Source: Rouxiella badensis (GTDB lineage: Bacteria; Pseudomonadota; Gammaproteobacteria; Enterobacterales; Enterobacteriaceae). Taken from it: a DNA stretch of 64,000 bases. The DNA is taken from the NCBI GenBank assembly GCA_026967495.1, contig CP114060.1, forward strand, positions 4,030,001 to 4,094,000. Direction: 5' to 3'. Position numbers and translations under genes: made by a program. This document shows positions 17,824-26,326 of this stretch, piece after piece. Numbering within the stretch: the stretch's first letter is position 1; each line of letters opens with the position of its first letter. The notes below the pieces were generated by a model. It saw only the letters and a list, made by a program, of their open reading frames with translations, did not search any database and had not been told where the DNA came from.

Positions 17824-18915
17824 ATGACCAAGCTCTTCACGCCCCTGGTAGTCGGGCATAAAACCCTGCCAAATCGCGTATTTATGGCACCGTTAACCCG
17901 TCTGCGCAGCATCGAGCCGGGGGATATCCCTACCCCGCTGATGGGCGAATACTACGCCCAGCGCCATAGCTCCGGCCTGATTATCACCGAAGCGACGCAG
18001 GTCTCCTTCCAGGCGAAAGGCTATGCCGGTGCACCGGGTCTGCACACGCCGGAACAAACCGCCGCCTGGAAAAAAATTGTTGCCGGTGTGCACGCGAAAG
18101 ACGGGCACATTGCCGTCCAGCTGTGGCACGTAGGCCGTATTTCGCACACCAGCCTACAGCCAAATCAGCAGCCGCCGGTTGCGCCTTCCGCCATTGCGGC
18201 CGGGACCCGTACTAGCCTGCGCGACGAAAACGGCAATGCCGTCCGCGAAGAGTGCTCGACGCCGCGTGCGCTGGAAACCGCTGAAATTCCGGGGATCGTT
18301 AACGACTTCCGCCAGGCAGCAGCCAATTCGCGTGAGGCCGGTTTCGACTACATCGAGCTGCACGCGGCGCACGGCTATTTGCTGCACCAGTTCATCTCTC
18401 CGGCTTCTAACAAACGCGAAGACCAGTACGGCGGCAGCATTGAAAATCGCGCTCGCCTAACGCTGGAAGTGGTCGATGCCGCCGTTGCTGAAATCGGCGC
18501 CGACCGTGTAGGCATTCGCATCTCGCCGCTGAGCCCATTCAACGGTCTGGACAACGGCGAAGATCAGGAGTCAGCAGCGCTCTACCTGCTCGATGAGCTG
18601 AACAAGCGTGGTCTTGCGTATCTGCATATCTCGGAACCCGACTGGGCCGGCGGCAAGCCTTATACCGAGTCGTTCCGCAAAGCGATTCGCGAGCACTATA
18701 AAGGTGTCATCGTGGGTGCCGGTGCATATACCGCCGAGAAAGCCGAAGAGCTTATTGCGAAGGGCTACATCGACGCCGTAGCGTTTGGCCGCAGCTATAT
18801 CGCCAACCCGGATCTGGTTGAGCGTCTGAAAAACCATGCTCCGCTCAACGAGCCGAAGCCAGAAACCTTCTACGGCGGCGGCGCACAAGGCTACACCGAC
18901 TATCCTACGCTGTAA
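17824..18915 (+). CDS. nemA: N-ethylmaleimide reductase NemA (Old Yellow Enzyme)
   Basis: FMN-dependent ene-reductase of 363 residues acting on electrophilic alkenes and nitro compounds. OYE landmarks: FMN-binding MAPLTRLRS near the N-terminus, QLWHVGRISH, the substrate-binding pair in HAAHGYLLHQFISP, DQYGGSIENRARLTLEVV, and the phosphate-binding VGAGAYT...AFGRSYIANPDLVERL. In E. coli it is cotranscribed with nemR and gloA for reactive-electrophile detoxification; here gloA follows but nemR is missing. Confidence 0.96.
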   Translation: MTKLFTPLVVGHKTLPNRVFMAPLTRLRSIEPGDIPTPLMGEYYAQRHSSGLIITEATQVSFQAKGYAGAPGLHTPEQTAAWKKIVAGVHAKDGHIAVQLWHVGRISHTSLQPNQQPPVAPSAIAAGTRTSLRDENGNAVREECSTPRALETAEIPGIVNDFRQAAANSREAGFDYIELHAAHGYLLHQFISPASNKREDQYGGSIENRARLTLEVVDAAVAEIGADRVGIRISPLSPFNGLDNGEDQESAALYLLDELNKRGLAYLHISEPDWAGGKPYTESFRKAIREHYKGVIVGAGAYTAEKAEELIAKGYIDAVAFGRSYIANPDLVERLKNHAPLNEPKPETFYGGGAQGYTDYPTL

Positions 18916-18927
18916 GTTGCCTCAAAA

Positions 18928-18959
18928 CAGTCTCTAAGCCCGCCAGTGCTTAGAGACTG
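18928..18959. other. 12-bp hairpin between nemA and gloA
   Basis: CAGTCTCTAAGC (18928-18939), loop of eight, GCTTAGAGACTG (18948-18959). No T tract follows on the plus strand; on the minus strand it would be followed by TTTTGAG. It may protect the nemA 3' end or separate it from gloA. Confidence 0.55.
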
Positions 18960-19046
18960 CTCAGTCGGGATGTCTCTTAAAGACAAAGCGATAGCATTGA
19001 GTTAGTCTAGTATTCAATATGTTTTAACTGGCAATCAGAGGAAATT

Positions 19047-19455
19047 ATGCGTTTACTTCACACCATGATCCGCGTTGGCGACATGCAGCGCTCAATCAAG
19101 TTTTATACTGAAGTACTGGGCATGAAAGTGCTGCGTACCAGTCAGAATAAAGAATACAAATACGATTTGGCGTTTGTCGGTTATGAAGACGAAAGCGAAG
19201 GGGCGGTCATCGAACTGACCTATAACTATGGCGTAGAGAGCTACGACCACGGCACCGCATTCGGCCATCTGGCGCTGGGCGTTGACGACGTTGCGCAAAC
19301 CTGTGAAGACATTCGCAAAGCAGGCGGCAAAGTGGTGCGTGAAGCAGGCCCGGTTAAAGGTGGTACCACGGTCATCGCCTTCGTTGAAGATCCAGACGGC
19401 TACAAAATCGAGACTCATTGAATCTAAACATGCAGGTCAGGGACTGGGTAACTAA
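19047..19455 (+). CDS. gloA: Lactoylglutathione lyase GloA (glyoxalase I; one frameshift)
   Basis: Metal-dependent isomerase converting the methylglyoxal-glutathione hemithioacetal to S-lactoylglutathione. Starts MRLLHTMIRVGDMQRSIKFY (metal-ligand His5); other ligands lie in GAVIELTYNYG, GTAFGHLALGVDD and DPDGYKIE. As written the frame stops at 19421, but the A at 19413 appears to be extra. Without it the gene reads on as KIELIESKHAGQGLGN to 19455, exactly 135 residues as in E. coli. Unlike most indels here, this one is not in a homopolymer. Confidence 0.93.
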
Positions 19456-19475
19456 TCCCGTCTCACCGGTAACTT

Positions 19476-19505
19476 AAAGGGCGCAATCGAGGCGCCCTTT
19501 CTTGC
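19476..19505 (+). terminator. Intrinsic terminator of gloA
   Basis: AAAGGGCGC, 7-base loop, GCGCCCTTT, then CTTGCTTTTT. Confidence 0.85.
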
Positions 19506-19582
19506 TTTTTATTCTCTCCTCCTGCATCTGGCCTGAAAATTTGCCATAATGCGCGCTGAATTCGTTTAAAGATAAGATACCA

Positions 19583-20245
19583 ATGGCTGACAAAAGTGAC
19601 ATTAACGCCCTGAAAGGTCGTTTCCGCGGGTTTTATCCTGTGGTAATTGATGTAGAAACCGCCGGGTTTAATGCCCAGACCGACGCCCTGCTTGAAATCG
19701 CCGCCGTGACGCTGAAAATGGACGAAGACGGCTGGCTGCAAAACGATGAAACGCTGCATTTTCACGTTGAGCCTTTCGAAGGATCGATTTTGCATCCTGA
19801 GGCACTGGCATTTAACGGTATCGACCCGACTAACCCTCTGCGTGGCGCAGTTAGCGAATACGACGCGCTACACGCCATTTTCAAGGCAATCCGTAAGGGG
19901 ATGAAGGAGCAGGACTGCAATCGCGCGATTATCGTTGCGCACAATGCCAATTTCGACCACAGCTTCTTGATGGCCGCCGCCGAGCGCGCGGGCCTGAAAC
20001 GTAATCCGTTCCACCCTTTTGCCACCTTCGACACGGCAGCGTTGAGCGGCCTGGTGCTTGGACAAACTGTGCTGGCCAAAGCCTGCATCAGCGCGGGTAT
20101 CGTTTTCGACAGTTCTCAGGCGCACTCGGCGCTTTATGACACCGAGCAAACCGCTGCGTTGTTTTGCGAGCTGGTAAACCGCTGGAAACGCCTCGGTGGC
20201 TGGCCGTTGCCTATTGCTGAAGAAGAGAGCGTTGAAGAGAAATAA
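19583..20245 (+). CDS. rnt: Ribonuclease T
   Basis: DEDDh-family 3'-5' exonuclease of 220 residues that trims tRNA and other stable RNA 3' ends. Exo I: VVIDVETAGFN (Asp and Glu ligands). Exo II: AHNANFDHSFLMAAAERAGLKRNPFHPFATFDT. Exo III: AHSALYDTEQTA with catalytic His and Asp. In E. coli lhr follows; here a terminator and convergent grxD come next. Confidence 0.97.
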   Translation: MADKSDINALKGRFRGFYPVVIDVETAGFNAQTDALLEIAAVTLKMDEDGWLQNDETLHFHVEPFEGSILHPEALAFNGIDPTNPLRGAVSEYDALHAIFKAIRKGMKEQDCNRAIIVAHNANFDHSFLMAAAERAGLKRNPFHPFATFDTAALSGLVLGQTVLAKACISAGIVFDSSQAHSALYDTEQTAALFCELVNRWKRLGGWPLPIAEEESVEEK

Positions 20246-20276
20246 ATTCTTCTCGTTAAGATAAATAGTAAGACAT

Positions 20277-20309
20277 AAAAAAAGAGCGGCTACGATAGCC
20301 GCTCTTTTT
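20277..20309. terminator. Bidirectional terminator between rnt and grxD
   Basis: A7 GAGCGGCTA, loop CGA, TAGCCGCTC T5. Symmetric A and T tracts serve both convergent genes. Confidence 0.95.
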
Positions 20310-20329
20310 ATTTCAAGAGTCGAAGCCGA

Positions 20330-20677
20330 TTATTCTGGCTGCTCTTCCTGAGATTTATATTTCTCAGCCGTTTCTTTGATCAGCTGCTGCAGTTCGCCAC
20401 GCTGATACATTTCGATAACGATATCGCAGCCGCCGACCAGCTCACCGTCAACCCACAGCTGTGGGAAGGTCGGCCAGTTGGCGAATTTTGGCATTTCTGC
20501 ACGGATATCCGGGTTTTGCAGGATATCGACGTAAGCGAAACGCTCGCCGCAGGCAGACAGCGCCTGAACGGCCTGAGCAGAGAAACCGCAGCTTGGCAGC
20601 TTTGGAGAGCCTTTCATATAAAGAAGAATCGGGTTCTCGGAAATCTGCTGTTGAATTTTTTCAATAGTAGTGGTCAT
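20330..20677 (-). CDS. grxD: Monothiol glutaredoxin 4, GrxD
   Basis: A 115-residue monothiol glutaredoxin that binds a glutathione-ligated [2Fe-2S] cluster and acts in cluster transfer, often with BolA. Active site C30-GFS preceded by KGSPKLPS; glutathione-binding WPTFPQLWVDGELVGGCDI is intact. Function fits with the suf operon in the same window, though they are 14 kb apart. Confidence 0.96.
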   Translation of the reverse strand: MTTTIEKIQQQISENPILLYMKGSPKLPSCGFSAQAVQALSACGERFAYVDILQNPDIRAEMPKFANWPTFPQLWVDGELVGGCDIVIEMYQRGELQQLIKETAEKYKSQEEQPE

Positions 20678-21153
20678 TTTCTTGCTTCCTCAAGCCATTA
20701 ATTGGCTGTCACGGTCATTACTTAAATCGGAAAAAACCTGATCAACTGTCTGCCATTGTAACGAGAGCAGCCCTCGGATAAAAACGCCATTTTTTGTGAG
20801 GTCTTTAGCGCACAAAAAGGCCTTTAATTGATGCATCCCTGTAATGTCGGTGATAGTATCCCTGATTGTCAAAACAGTGCAAAAATAAAGATTCATATAG
20901 AATAACATTTTTATTCTGTGACTTTAACCCAAACGATCCCAAAGGGATCTTTTAGGTAACGTGAGTTTAACCCTCTGAATCCTGGTTATTTTTTCGGCGC
21001 TGTAGCTCATATTTTGCCCAGAAAAAAGTTATTAACTTTTACTCACAATATGAATTAGAATCGAAGCAATTCGTGCTGTTTTGTCTCCCGCTTTTCGGGA
21101 ATACTGGGACATCTTTTGATGTTTAACTTCGGCCTAATATTGGTAGCGACGCC
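20678..21153. other. Gene-free stretch between divergent grxD and mepH, with a terminator-like hairpin
   Basis: No convincing reading frame. TTGATG (20828-20833) and GATAGT (20852-20857) with an 18-base spacer could be a plus-strand promoter. About 80 bases on, GATCCC-AAA-GGGATC-TTTT (20935-20953) looks like a small intrinsic terminator. Together they could bound an unannotated short RNA, or simply be chance. The rest presumably holds the grxD and mepH promoters. Confidence 0.3.
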
Positions 21154-22065
21154 ATGCGTTTAATGTTTACGCTTTTTGTGCTGCTGTTTACCCAGCTCTT
21201 TTTGAATTTGGCGAATGCTTCGCCAAGTCATCGCGTCTCCGCCAAACAGGCCGAAACGCACGTAAGCCAGGCAAAGCCTGATGAGCGACGAAAGCGAAAG
21301 GTCGTCGCGAGAAGCAATAGAAAGACCAAGACTGTTCCGGTGAAAGAACAATCGAAAGCCAAAGAACACAGCAGGACGAAAGAGAAAGTGCACGGGAAGG
21401 CGAAAGTCGAGCACAAGCATCCTACCAGCACTAAACTCGTCAGGCACAAGGCCGAGAAGCCAACCGCTTCCAGGCTCGCAAGACACAAGGCAGAGAACTC
21501 GAAGAAAGAGATAAACTCGATTAGCCGTTCTCTGGCTGCTACCACTAACGTGGTCTGTGCGAAAGAAGGCAAAAAAGCCTACGGACGACACCGAAAGCAT
21601 AAAACAAAAGAAGATACCTGCACCCCGTTAACGCTGAGTGCAGCGCACAAGAAAAAGTATTTGCATGCTAAAGAAACCGCGATGAACAAGCTGATGCACC
21701 AGGTCGGCAAACCTTATCGCTGGGGTGGAACCTCCCCGAATACTGGTTTCGACTGTAGTGGCCTGGTTTATTACGCGTACAAAGATTTAATGCGTATTAA
21801 AATGCCTCGCACCGCCAATGAGATGTACCATTTGCGCGATGCGGCCCCGGTTCCACGCGGTGAGCTTGAGTCTGGTGATTTAGTGTTCTTTAGAATTACT
21901 AAACGCGGCGCGGCGGACCACGTAGGTGTTTATCTCGGCAACGGTAAGTTTATTCAGTCACCGCGCTCTGGAGAAGACATCAAAATTAGTTATCTGGCAG
22001 ATAACTACTGGCAAGACCACTACGTTGGTGCTCGCCGGGTCATGACGCCGAAAACGATTCGTTAA
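21154..22065 (+). CDS. mepH: Murein DD-endopeptidase MepH (NlpC/P60)
   Basis: Periplasmic hydrolase that cuts D-Ala-mDAP cross-links. Residues 1-22 form a signal peptide (cleavage after ANA). Residues about 25-165 are a very basic Lys/Arg/His-rich linker with two near copies of RHKAE (98-101 and 111-114 areas) and two cysteines (C135, C156), as in the E. coli protein. Residues about 175-303 are the NlpC/P60 domain with catalytic C201 (GFDCSGLVYYAY) and H256 (DHVGVYLGNGKFI). Total 303 residues against 271 in E. coli, the excess being linker. E. coli has sodB next; here it is absent. Confidence 0.94.
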   Translation: MRLMFTLFVLLFTQLFLNLANASPSHRVSAKQAETHVSQAKPDERRKRKVVARSNRKTKTVPVKEQSKAKEHSRTKEKVHGKAKVEHKHPTSTKLVRHKAEKPTASRLARHKAENSKKEINSISRSLAATTNVVCAKEGKKAYGRHRKHKTKEDTCTPLTLSAAHKKKYLHAKETAMNKLMHQVGKPYRWGGTSPNTGFDCSGLVYYAYKDLMRIKMPRTANEMYHLRDAAPVPRGELESGDLVFFRITKRGAADHVGVYLGNGKFIQSPRSGEDIKISYLADNYWQDHYVGARRVMTPKTIR

Positions 22066-22148
22066 ATAATGATTTCTCGCTTAACACCTGTGAATAGCAT
22101 TTAACGAATGGTTTAAGCCTACCCCCTCTCCAGCGGGCGGTAAAATAG

Positions 22149-22185
22149 AAAAGGGCGATTTCTTTGATAAGAAATCGCCCTTTTT
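22149..22185 (+). terminator. Intrinsic terminator of mepH
   Basis: AAAAGGGCGATTTCTT, loop TGAT, AAGAAATCGCCC, then five T. It also lies just past the ynhF stop on the other strand. Confidence 0.95.
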
Positions 22186-22208
22186 CGTTTCTGCCTGACG
22201 GCAAAAGA

Positions 22209-22298
22209 TCAGTGCATGACGGCGGTAAAGCTGAATGCCACGATCGTCACCAGTGCGCACACCACGGTTATCAATGAGTATTTCAGATTGGTATCCAC
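22209..22298 (-). CDS. ynhF: YnhF-like 29-residue membrane protein
   Basis: Small protein below usual calling limits. Start GTG (22298-22296) with AAGGAG six bases upstream; translation begins DTNLKYSLITVV after the initiator and ends FTAVMH, 29 residues in all. Length, orientation, place next to purR and the pattern (D-LK-SL-T...TA--H) match E. coli YnhF, a single-helix inner-membrane protein of unknown function. The hydrophobic span is residues about 9-25. Confidence 0.82.
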   Translation of the reverse strand: MDTNLKYSLITVVCALVTIVAFSFTAVMH

Positions 22299-22572
22299 AT
22301 AGACTCCTTGCCGGATAGAAGATTAAAAACCCTATATTTTATAAGCCTAAATATTTTGCGCGCTTTGCGTAAAAACGTCTACCGATCGTGCACCGATTTG
22401 CGCAACTTATCGCGAAAGCGCAAATTTGGCTTTCCCTTTCTTGAGATATAAGAGAAAATTAGCGGTTACCACGCTGTGTGCCCGGTCGGCGTTGTCCGAC
22501 GCATCTTTCAGGATTCCTGAAACCACCCAACGAATTAACTGCTTAAAATGATTTATGCAGTTGAATGCACGC

Positions 22573-22588
22573 AGGCAAACGATTAACA
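22573..22588. promoter_or_regulatory. PurR operator upstream of purR
   Basis: AGGCAAACGATTAACA matches the PurR box ANGCAANCGNTTNCNT at all but two fixed positions. It lies 46 bases before the purR start and fits the known autoregulation of purR. The flanking 22299-22633 interval has no other feature I can support. Confidence 0.75.
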
Positions 22589-22633
22589 AAAAACTAACGT
22601 GCTGAAAAGGGTTAGTTCAGGAGTGATTTTTAC

Positions 22634-23659
22634 ATGGCCACGATTAAAGATGTCGCTAAGCGCGCTGGTGTTTCGACTACAACGGTGTCGCACGTCATCA
22701 ATAAAACCCGTTTCGTCGCCGAAGAAACTAAAGCTGCGGTTCGCGCAGCCATTAAAGATTTGCACTATTCCCCGAGCGCCGTCGCACGTAGCCTGAAGGT
22801 GAATAACACCAAGTCCATCGGCCTGCTGGCCACCTCGAGTGAGGCGCCCTACTTCGCCGAAGTCATTGAAGCCGTTGAGAACAGCTGCTTCGCGAAGGGC
22901 TACACGCTTATCCTGTGTAACTCGCACAATAATCTGGAAAAGCAGAAAGCCTATCTGGCAATGCTTGCGCAAAAGCGCGTCGACGGCCTGCTGGTGATGT
23001 GCGCCGAGTATCCGGCCGAGCTGCTTGCCATGCTCGAGGAGTACCGTTCAATCCCGATGGTGGTGATGGACTGGGGCGAAGCGCAGAACGACTTTACCGA
23101 CTCGATTATTGATAACGCCTTCGAGGGCGGATATCTGGCGGGTCGTTACCTGGTTGAACGCGGGCATCGCGACATTGGCGCCATTCCCGGTCAGCTGAAC
23201 CGCAACACCGGCGGCGGTCGCTATCGCGGTTTCCTGAAAGCGATGAATGAAGCCAATATTGCCGTGCGTGATGAATGGGTGGTTCAGGGCGATTTCGAAC
23301 CTGAATCAGGCTATCAGGCAATGCAAAAGATCCTCAACCAGAAGCAGCGACCGACGGCAGTGTTCTGCGGCGGTGACGTGATGGCGATGGGCGCGATTTG
23401 CGCAGCCGACGAAATGGGCCTGCGCGTTCCTCAGGATATTTCGGTCATTGGTTATGACAACGTGCGCAACGCGCGCTACTTCTCTCCAGCACTCACCACG
23501 GTACACCAGCCGAAAGAGCGCCTGGGCGAGATGGCCTTTACCATGTTGCTCGACCGCATTATTAGCAAGCGCGAAGTGCAGCAGACCATCGAGGTGAAAC
23601 CCAAGCTGGTTGAACGCCGCTCCGTGGCCGACGGTCCTTTCCGCGACTATCGTCGTTAA
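22634..23659 (+). CDS. purR: Purine repressor PurR
   Basis: LacI-family repressor of the purine regulon, co-repressed by hypoxanthine or guanine. 341 residues, identical in length to E. coli. The N-terminal headpiece MATIKDVAKRAGVSTTTVSHVINKTRFV is the DNA-reading helix-turn-helix; the hinge helix follows (YSPSAVARSLKVNNT), then the periplasmic-binding-protein-like core. A PurR operator precedes the gene. Confidence 0.97.
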   Translation: MATIKDVAKRAGVSTTTVSHVINKTRFVAEETKAAVRAAIKDLHYSPSAVARSLKVNNTKSIGLLATSSEAPYFAEVIEAVENSCFAKGYTLILCNSHNNLEKQKAYLAMLAQKRVDGLLVMCAEYPAELLAMLEEYRSIPMVVMDWGEAQNDFTDSIIDNAFEGGYLAGRYLVERGHRDIGAIPGQLNRNTGGGRYRGFLKAMNEANIAVRDEWVVQGDFEPESGYQAMQKILNQKQRPTAVFCGGDVMAMGAICAADEMGLRVPQDISVIGYDNVRNARYFSPALTTVHQPKERLGEMAFTMLLDRIISKREVQQTIEVKPKLVERRSVADGPFRDYRR

Positions 23660-23707
23660 TTCTCGCTTTTCTGCGCTCCTCTCACGCCTGCCTTCGCGGG
23701 CGTGAGG

Positions 23708-24611
23708 CTATCTCAGCCATTCTTGATTCAGCGTTTCACTGTCCCCGAGATACTCCAACAACCAGTCTAGCGCCGGGGAATGATTTCGCTGGTCCCACGT
23801 CAGACAACACGGGCTTTCCGGAAACACGTTGGCAAGATTAAGCACTGCCAACCTTTGTTGCGCAATCCACGGCGCTACCCTATGTACCGGCAGCATGCCA
23901 ACGCAGAAGCCCTTCACAAAGGCAATCAATGGCGCAGGTCCAGTCCGGCACGACCAGACGACGCTGGTTGTCCAGCGTCCAGGTGTCGCGTTTGGGCAAA
24001 TTTCTGGAGGTATCCTCTATACACAGCGCCGGATAAGGCCTCAGCGCATCATCGTCCAACGCCCTATTTTGTGCTGCCAGCGGATGCGTGGCGCTGACCA
24101 CACAGTGCCAGGGTAAAGTCCCCATGTCCCTAAAGCTGAAACGCCCGCCGACCGGCACCGCGCTGGTGGCACCGATGGCGACGTCTGCACGGTCATCGGC
24201 CAGCGCGTCCCAAACGCCGTTGAACACCTCTCCTTGAATCAATAACTCGGTGTCGGGGAAAGCGCGATAAAAATCGACCACCAGCTGCCGTATGCGATCG
24301 GGTTTTACTATTCGGTCGACCGCCACACGTAGCTGCCCGCTCCAGCCGTTGGCGACCTGCTGACACTGGCGACGCGTGGATAGCATTTTTTTGATAAGCA
24401 CTCGGGCTTCATCAACGAAAAGGCGACCTGCGGGCGTCAATTCTACGTCGCGATGTCGGCGTTCAAACAGGGGGACCGCCAGCCATTCTTCGAGCTGTCG
24501 AATCTGATAGCTAATCGCTGACGGAACGCGATTAAGCTCAAGCGCTGCGGCAGTGAAGCTGCCGTTTCGCGCGACAGCGTCGACGACTTCGAGTGAATAT
24601 TCAGACCACAT
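23708..24611 (-). CDS. punR: LysR-type activator PunR (YdhB; one frameshift)
   Basis: LysR regulator that in E. coli activates the divergent purine-nucleoside exporter/importer gene punC (ydhC). I take the start as ATG of MWSEYSLEVVDAV (24611), with AAGG about eight bases upstream. Helix-turn-helix residues about 15-60 (SFTAAALELNRVPSAISYQIRQLEEW). An extra A at 23928-23929 breaks the frame near the C-terminus; removing it reads WTCAMIAFVKGFCVGMLP and continues to YLGDSETLNQEWLR, total 300 residues. Confidence 0.92.
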
Positions 24612-24780
24612 AGGCACCGCCTTTTGTCGGGATGATCATTGCAACTCTCTGCTTTCAAATATTTTAATCACATGGTGCAAATATTAACGTTTCACAATCC
24701 GCAAGCCAAGCGGATACACTGCGCCACTGGCTTCACCCTACGAAATATTTAACTGCTTTTTTGAATTATAAGAGAACATC

Positions 24781-25980
24781 ATGAAACCCTCATTTGGCTT
24801 TTTACTCTATCTGGCCGGGCTGAGCATGCTCGGATTTCTGGCGACCGACATGTATCTCCCGGCCTTTGGCAGCATGCAGGAGAGTCTGGATACCTCGGCC
24901 AGCGGAATAAGCGCTAGCCTGAGTATCTTCCTGGCTGGCTTCGCCGTGGCGCAGCTGTTCTGGGGTCCCCTTTCCGACCGCTTTGGCCGTAAACCTATTT
25001 TATTAACCGGACTGTCGCTGTTCGCCGTAGGCTGTCTGGGCATGATCTGGGTGCAAAACACCGAGCTGCTCCTGGCGCTGCGCTTTGTTCAGGCTATTGG
25101 GGTTTGTGCCGCGGCGGTAAGCTGGCAGGCGCTGGTGGTTGACCGCTATGCGTCTGACGTAGCGAAACGCACCTTTGCCAGCATCATGCCGTTGGTAGCA
25201 CTTTCTCCTGCCCTCGCCCCATTAGTCGGCGCATGGGTACTGAATCATTTCAACTGGCGAGTCATCTTTGCCCTGCTGCTGGTGATAAGCGCCCTGCTGC
25301 TGTTCTTCACGCTGACGCTGAAAGAAACGAAAAAGTCTGTTGCCGAAAAAGCGCAGGCAAAAAGCGGTGTCACCGAGATGCTCAGCTCTCCGGTTTATAG
25401 CGGTAACGTACTGATTTACAGCGCCAGTTCGGCCGGCTTTTTTGCCTGGCTGACCGGTTCCCCCTTTATTCTAAGTGAAATGGGCTACGGACCTTCTGCG
25501 ATTGGTTTGAGCTATGTCCCTCAAACTATTGCATTTTTATTAGGGGGTTACGGCTGTAGGATGATTATCAATAAAATTGATGGGGTTCGTCTGCTGCCCT
25601 GGCTTTTATTAGGCTATGCTATTAGCGTTATATCGCTTTATCTGGTTGCGACGTTAACTCAGGCTACGCTGGTAAGTTTGTTAGTGCCGTTCTGTTTAAT
25701 GGCGCTGGTAAACGGTGCCTGTTATCCCATTGTCGTAGCAAATGCATTAATGCCATTTCCTGCTAATACAGGAAAGGCTGCCGCGTTGCAGAATACATTA
25801 CAGTTAGGACTTTGCTTTTTAAGTAGCATGATGGTGTCGGCATTTATATCCCAGCCATTATTCTCGACGGTGACCGTTATGCTTACGACGGTGGTGCTGG
25901 TGGGAATGGGATACTTTATTTTGACGTGTTCAGCGAATAAGCAGAAGTCTGGACATCCAGAAGCAAAGCATGCTAATTAG
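24781..25980 (+). CDS. punC: MFS transporter PunC (YdhC)
   Basis: Major-facilitator protein of 399 residues in the Bcr/CflA drug-resistance branch, with twelve predicted helices. Motif A is GPLSDRFGRKPILL in the loop between helices 2 and 3; the N-terminus GLSMLGFLATDMYLPAF and the middle AWLTGSPFILSEMGY-type segment match YdhC. E. coli PunC is reported to transport purine nucleosides under PunR. The purR-punR-punC grouping supports a purine role. Confidence 0.93.
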   Translation: MKPSFGFLLYLAGLSMLGFLATDMYLPAFGSMQESLDTSASGISASLSIFLAGFAVAQLFWGPLSDRFGRKPILLTGLSLFAVGCLGMIWVQNTELLLALRFVQAIGVCAAAVSWQALVVDRYASDVAKRTFASIMPLVALSPALAPLVGAWVLNHFNWRVIFALLLVISALLLFFTLTLKETKKSVAEKAQAKSGVTEMLSSPVYSGNVLIYSASSAGFFAWLTGSPFILSEMGYGPSAIGLSYVPQTIAFLLGGYGCRMIINKIDGVRLLPWLLLGYAISVISLYLVATLTQATLVSLLVPFCLMALVNGACYPIVVANALMPFPANTGKAAALQNTLQLGLCFLSSMMVSAFISQPLFSTVTVMLTTVVLVGMGYFILTCSANKQKSGHPEAKHAN

Positions 25981-26042
25981 TTAATATAATACCGTTATGT
26001 TACAATAACTTGAAGAATATGTTCGCCTGTTGCGATTTACAG

Positions 26043-26071
26043 TTGAGAATGCGCGCAGGCGAGCTTATACT
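26043..26071 (+). promoter_or_regulatory. Distal sigma-70 promoter of cfa with a long leader
   Basis: TTGAGA (26043-26048), 17-base spacer, TATACT (26066-26071). Transcription would start near 26078, about 250 bases before cfa. E. coli cfa likewise has a distal promoter with a leader of about 200 bases targeted by small RNAs. The rest of 25981-26326 shows no gene. Confidence 0.65.
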
Positions 26072-26326
26072 CAATTCAACATAAGAAAATAACACTTTTA
26101 CAAAACTTTTATCACAAGTAACTTTTGTGCGCGCGAATCGCGTCACATTTATTAGTGCAAGGATGATTCACCGCGGCGTATTACGCCTGGTGTCCTTCGT
26201 ATTTTCCCTCTGTTCATAGTCATATATCAGACAAGGCGGAATATCCGTCTGTTCTCATAAGACCTGCCAATAGCCGTTGCTTTTTAAGCAGGTTAATAAG
26301 TCAGAAGAGAAAGTGATGGAGAAGCT

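Noticed and set aside
20690..20908. 72-residue minus-strand frame upstream of grxD
   Set aside because: Lies in the grxD promoter region without a ribosome-binding site or recognisable domain.
21228..21572. Lys/Arg/His-rich stretch of mepH as a histone-like fusion or insertion
   Set aside because: E. coli MepH has a comparable basic linker, so it is a family trait with modest length variation.
26023..26062. TCGCCTG/CAGGCGA inverted repeat between punC and cfa as a terminator
   Set aside because: 26-base loop, no T tract, and it overlaps the cfa promoter.
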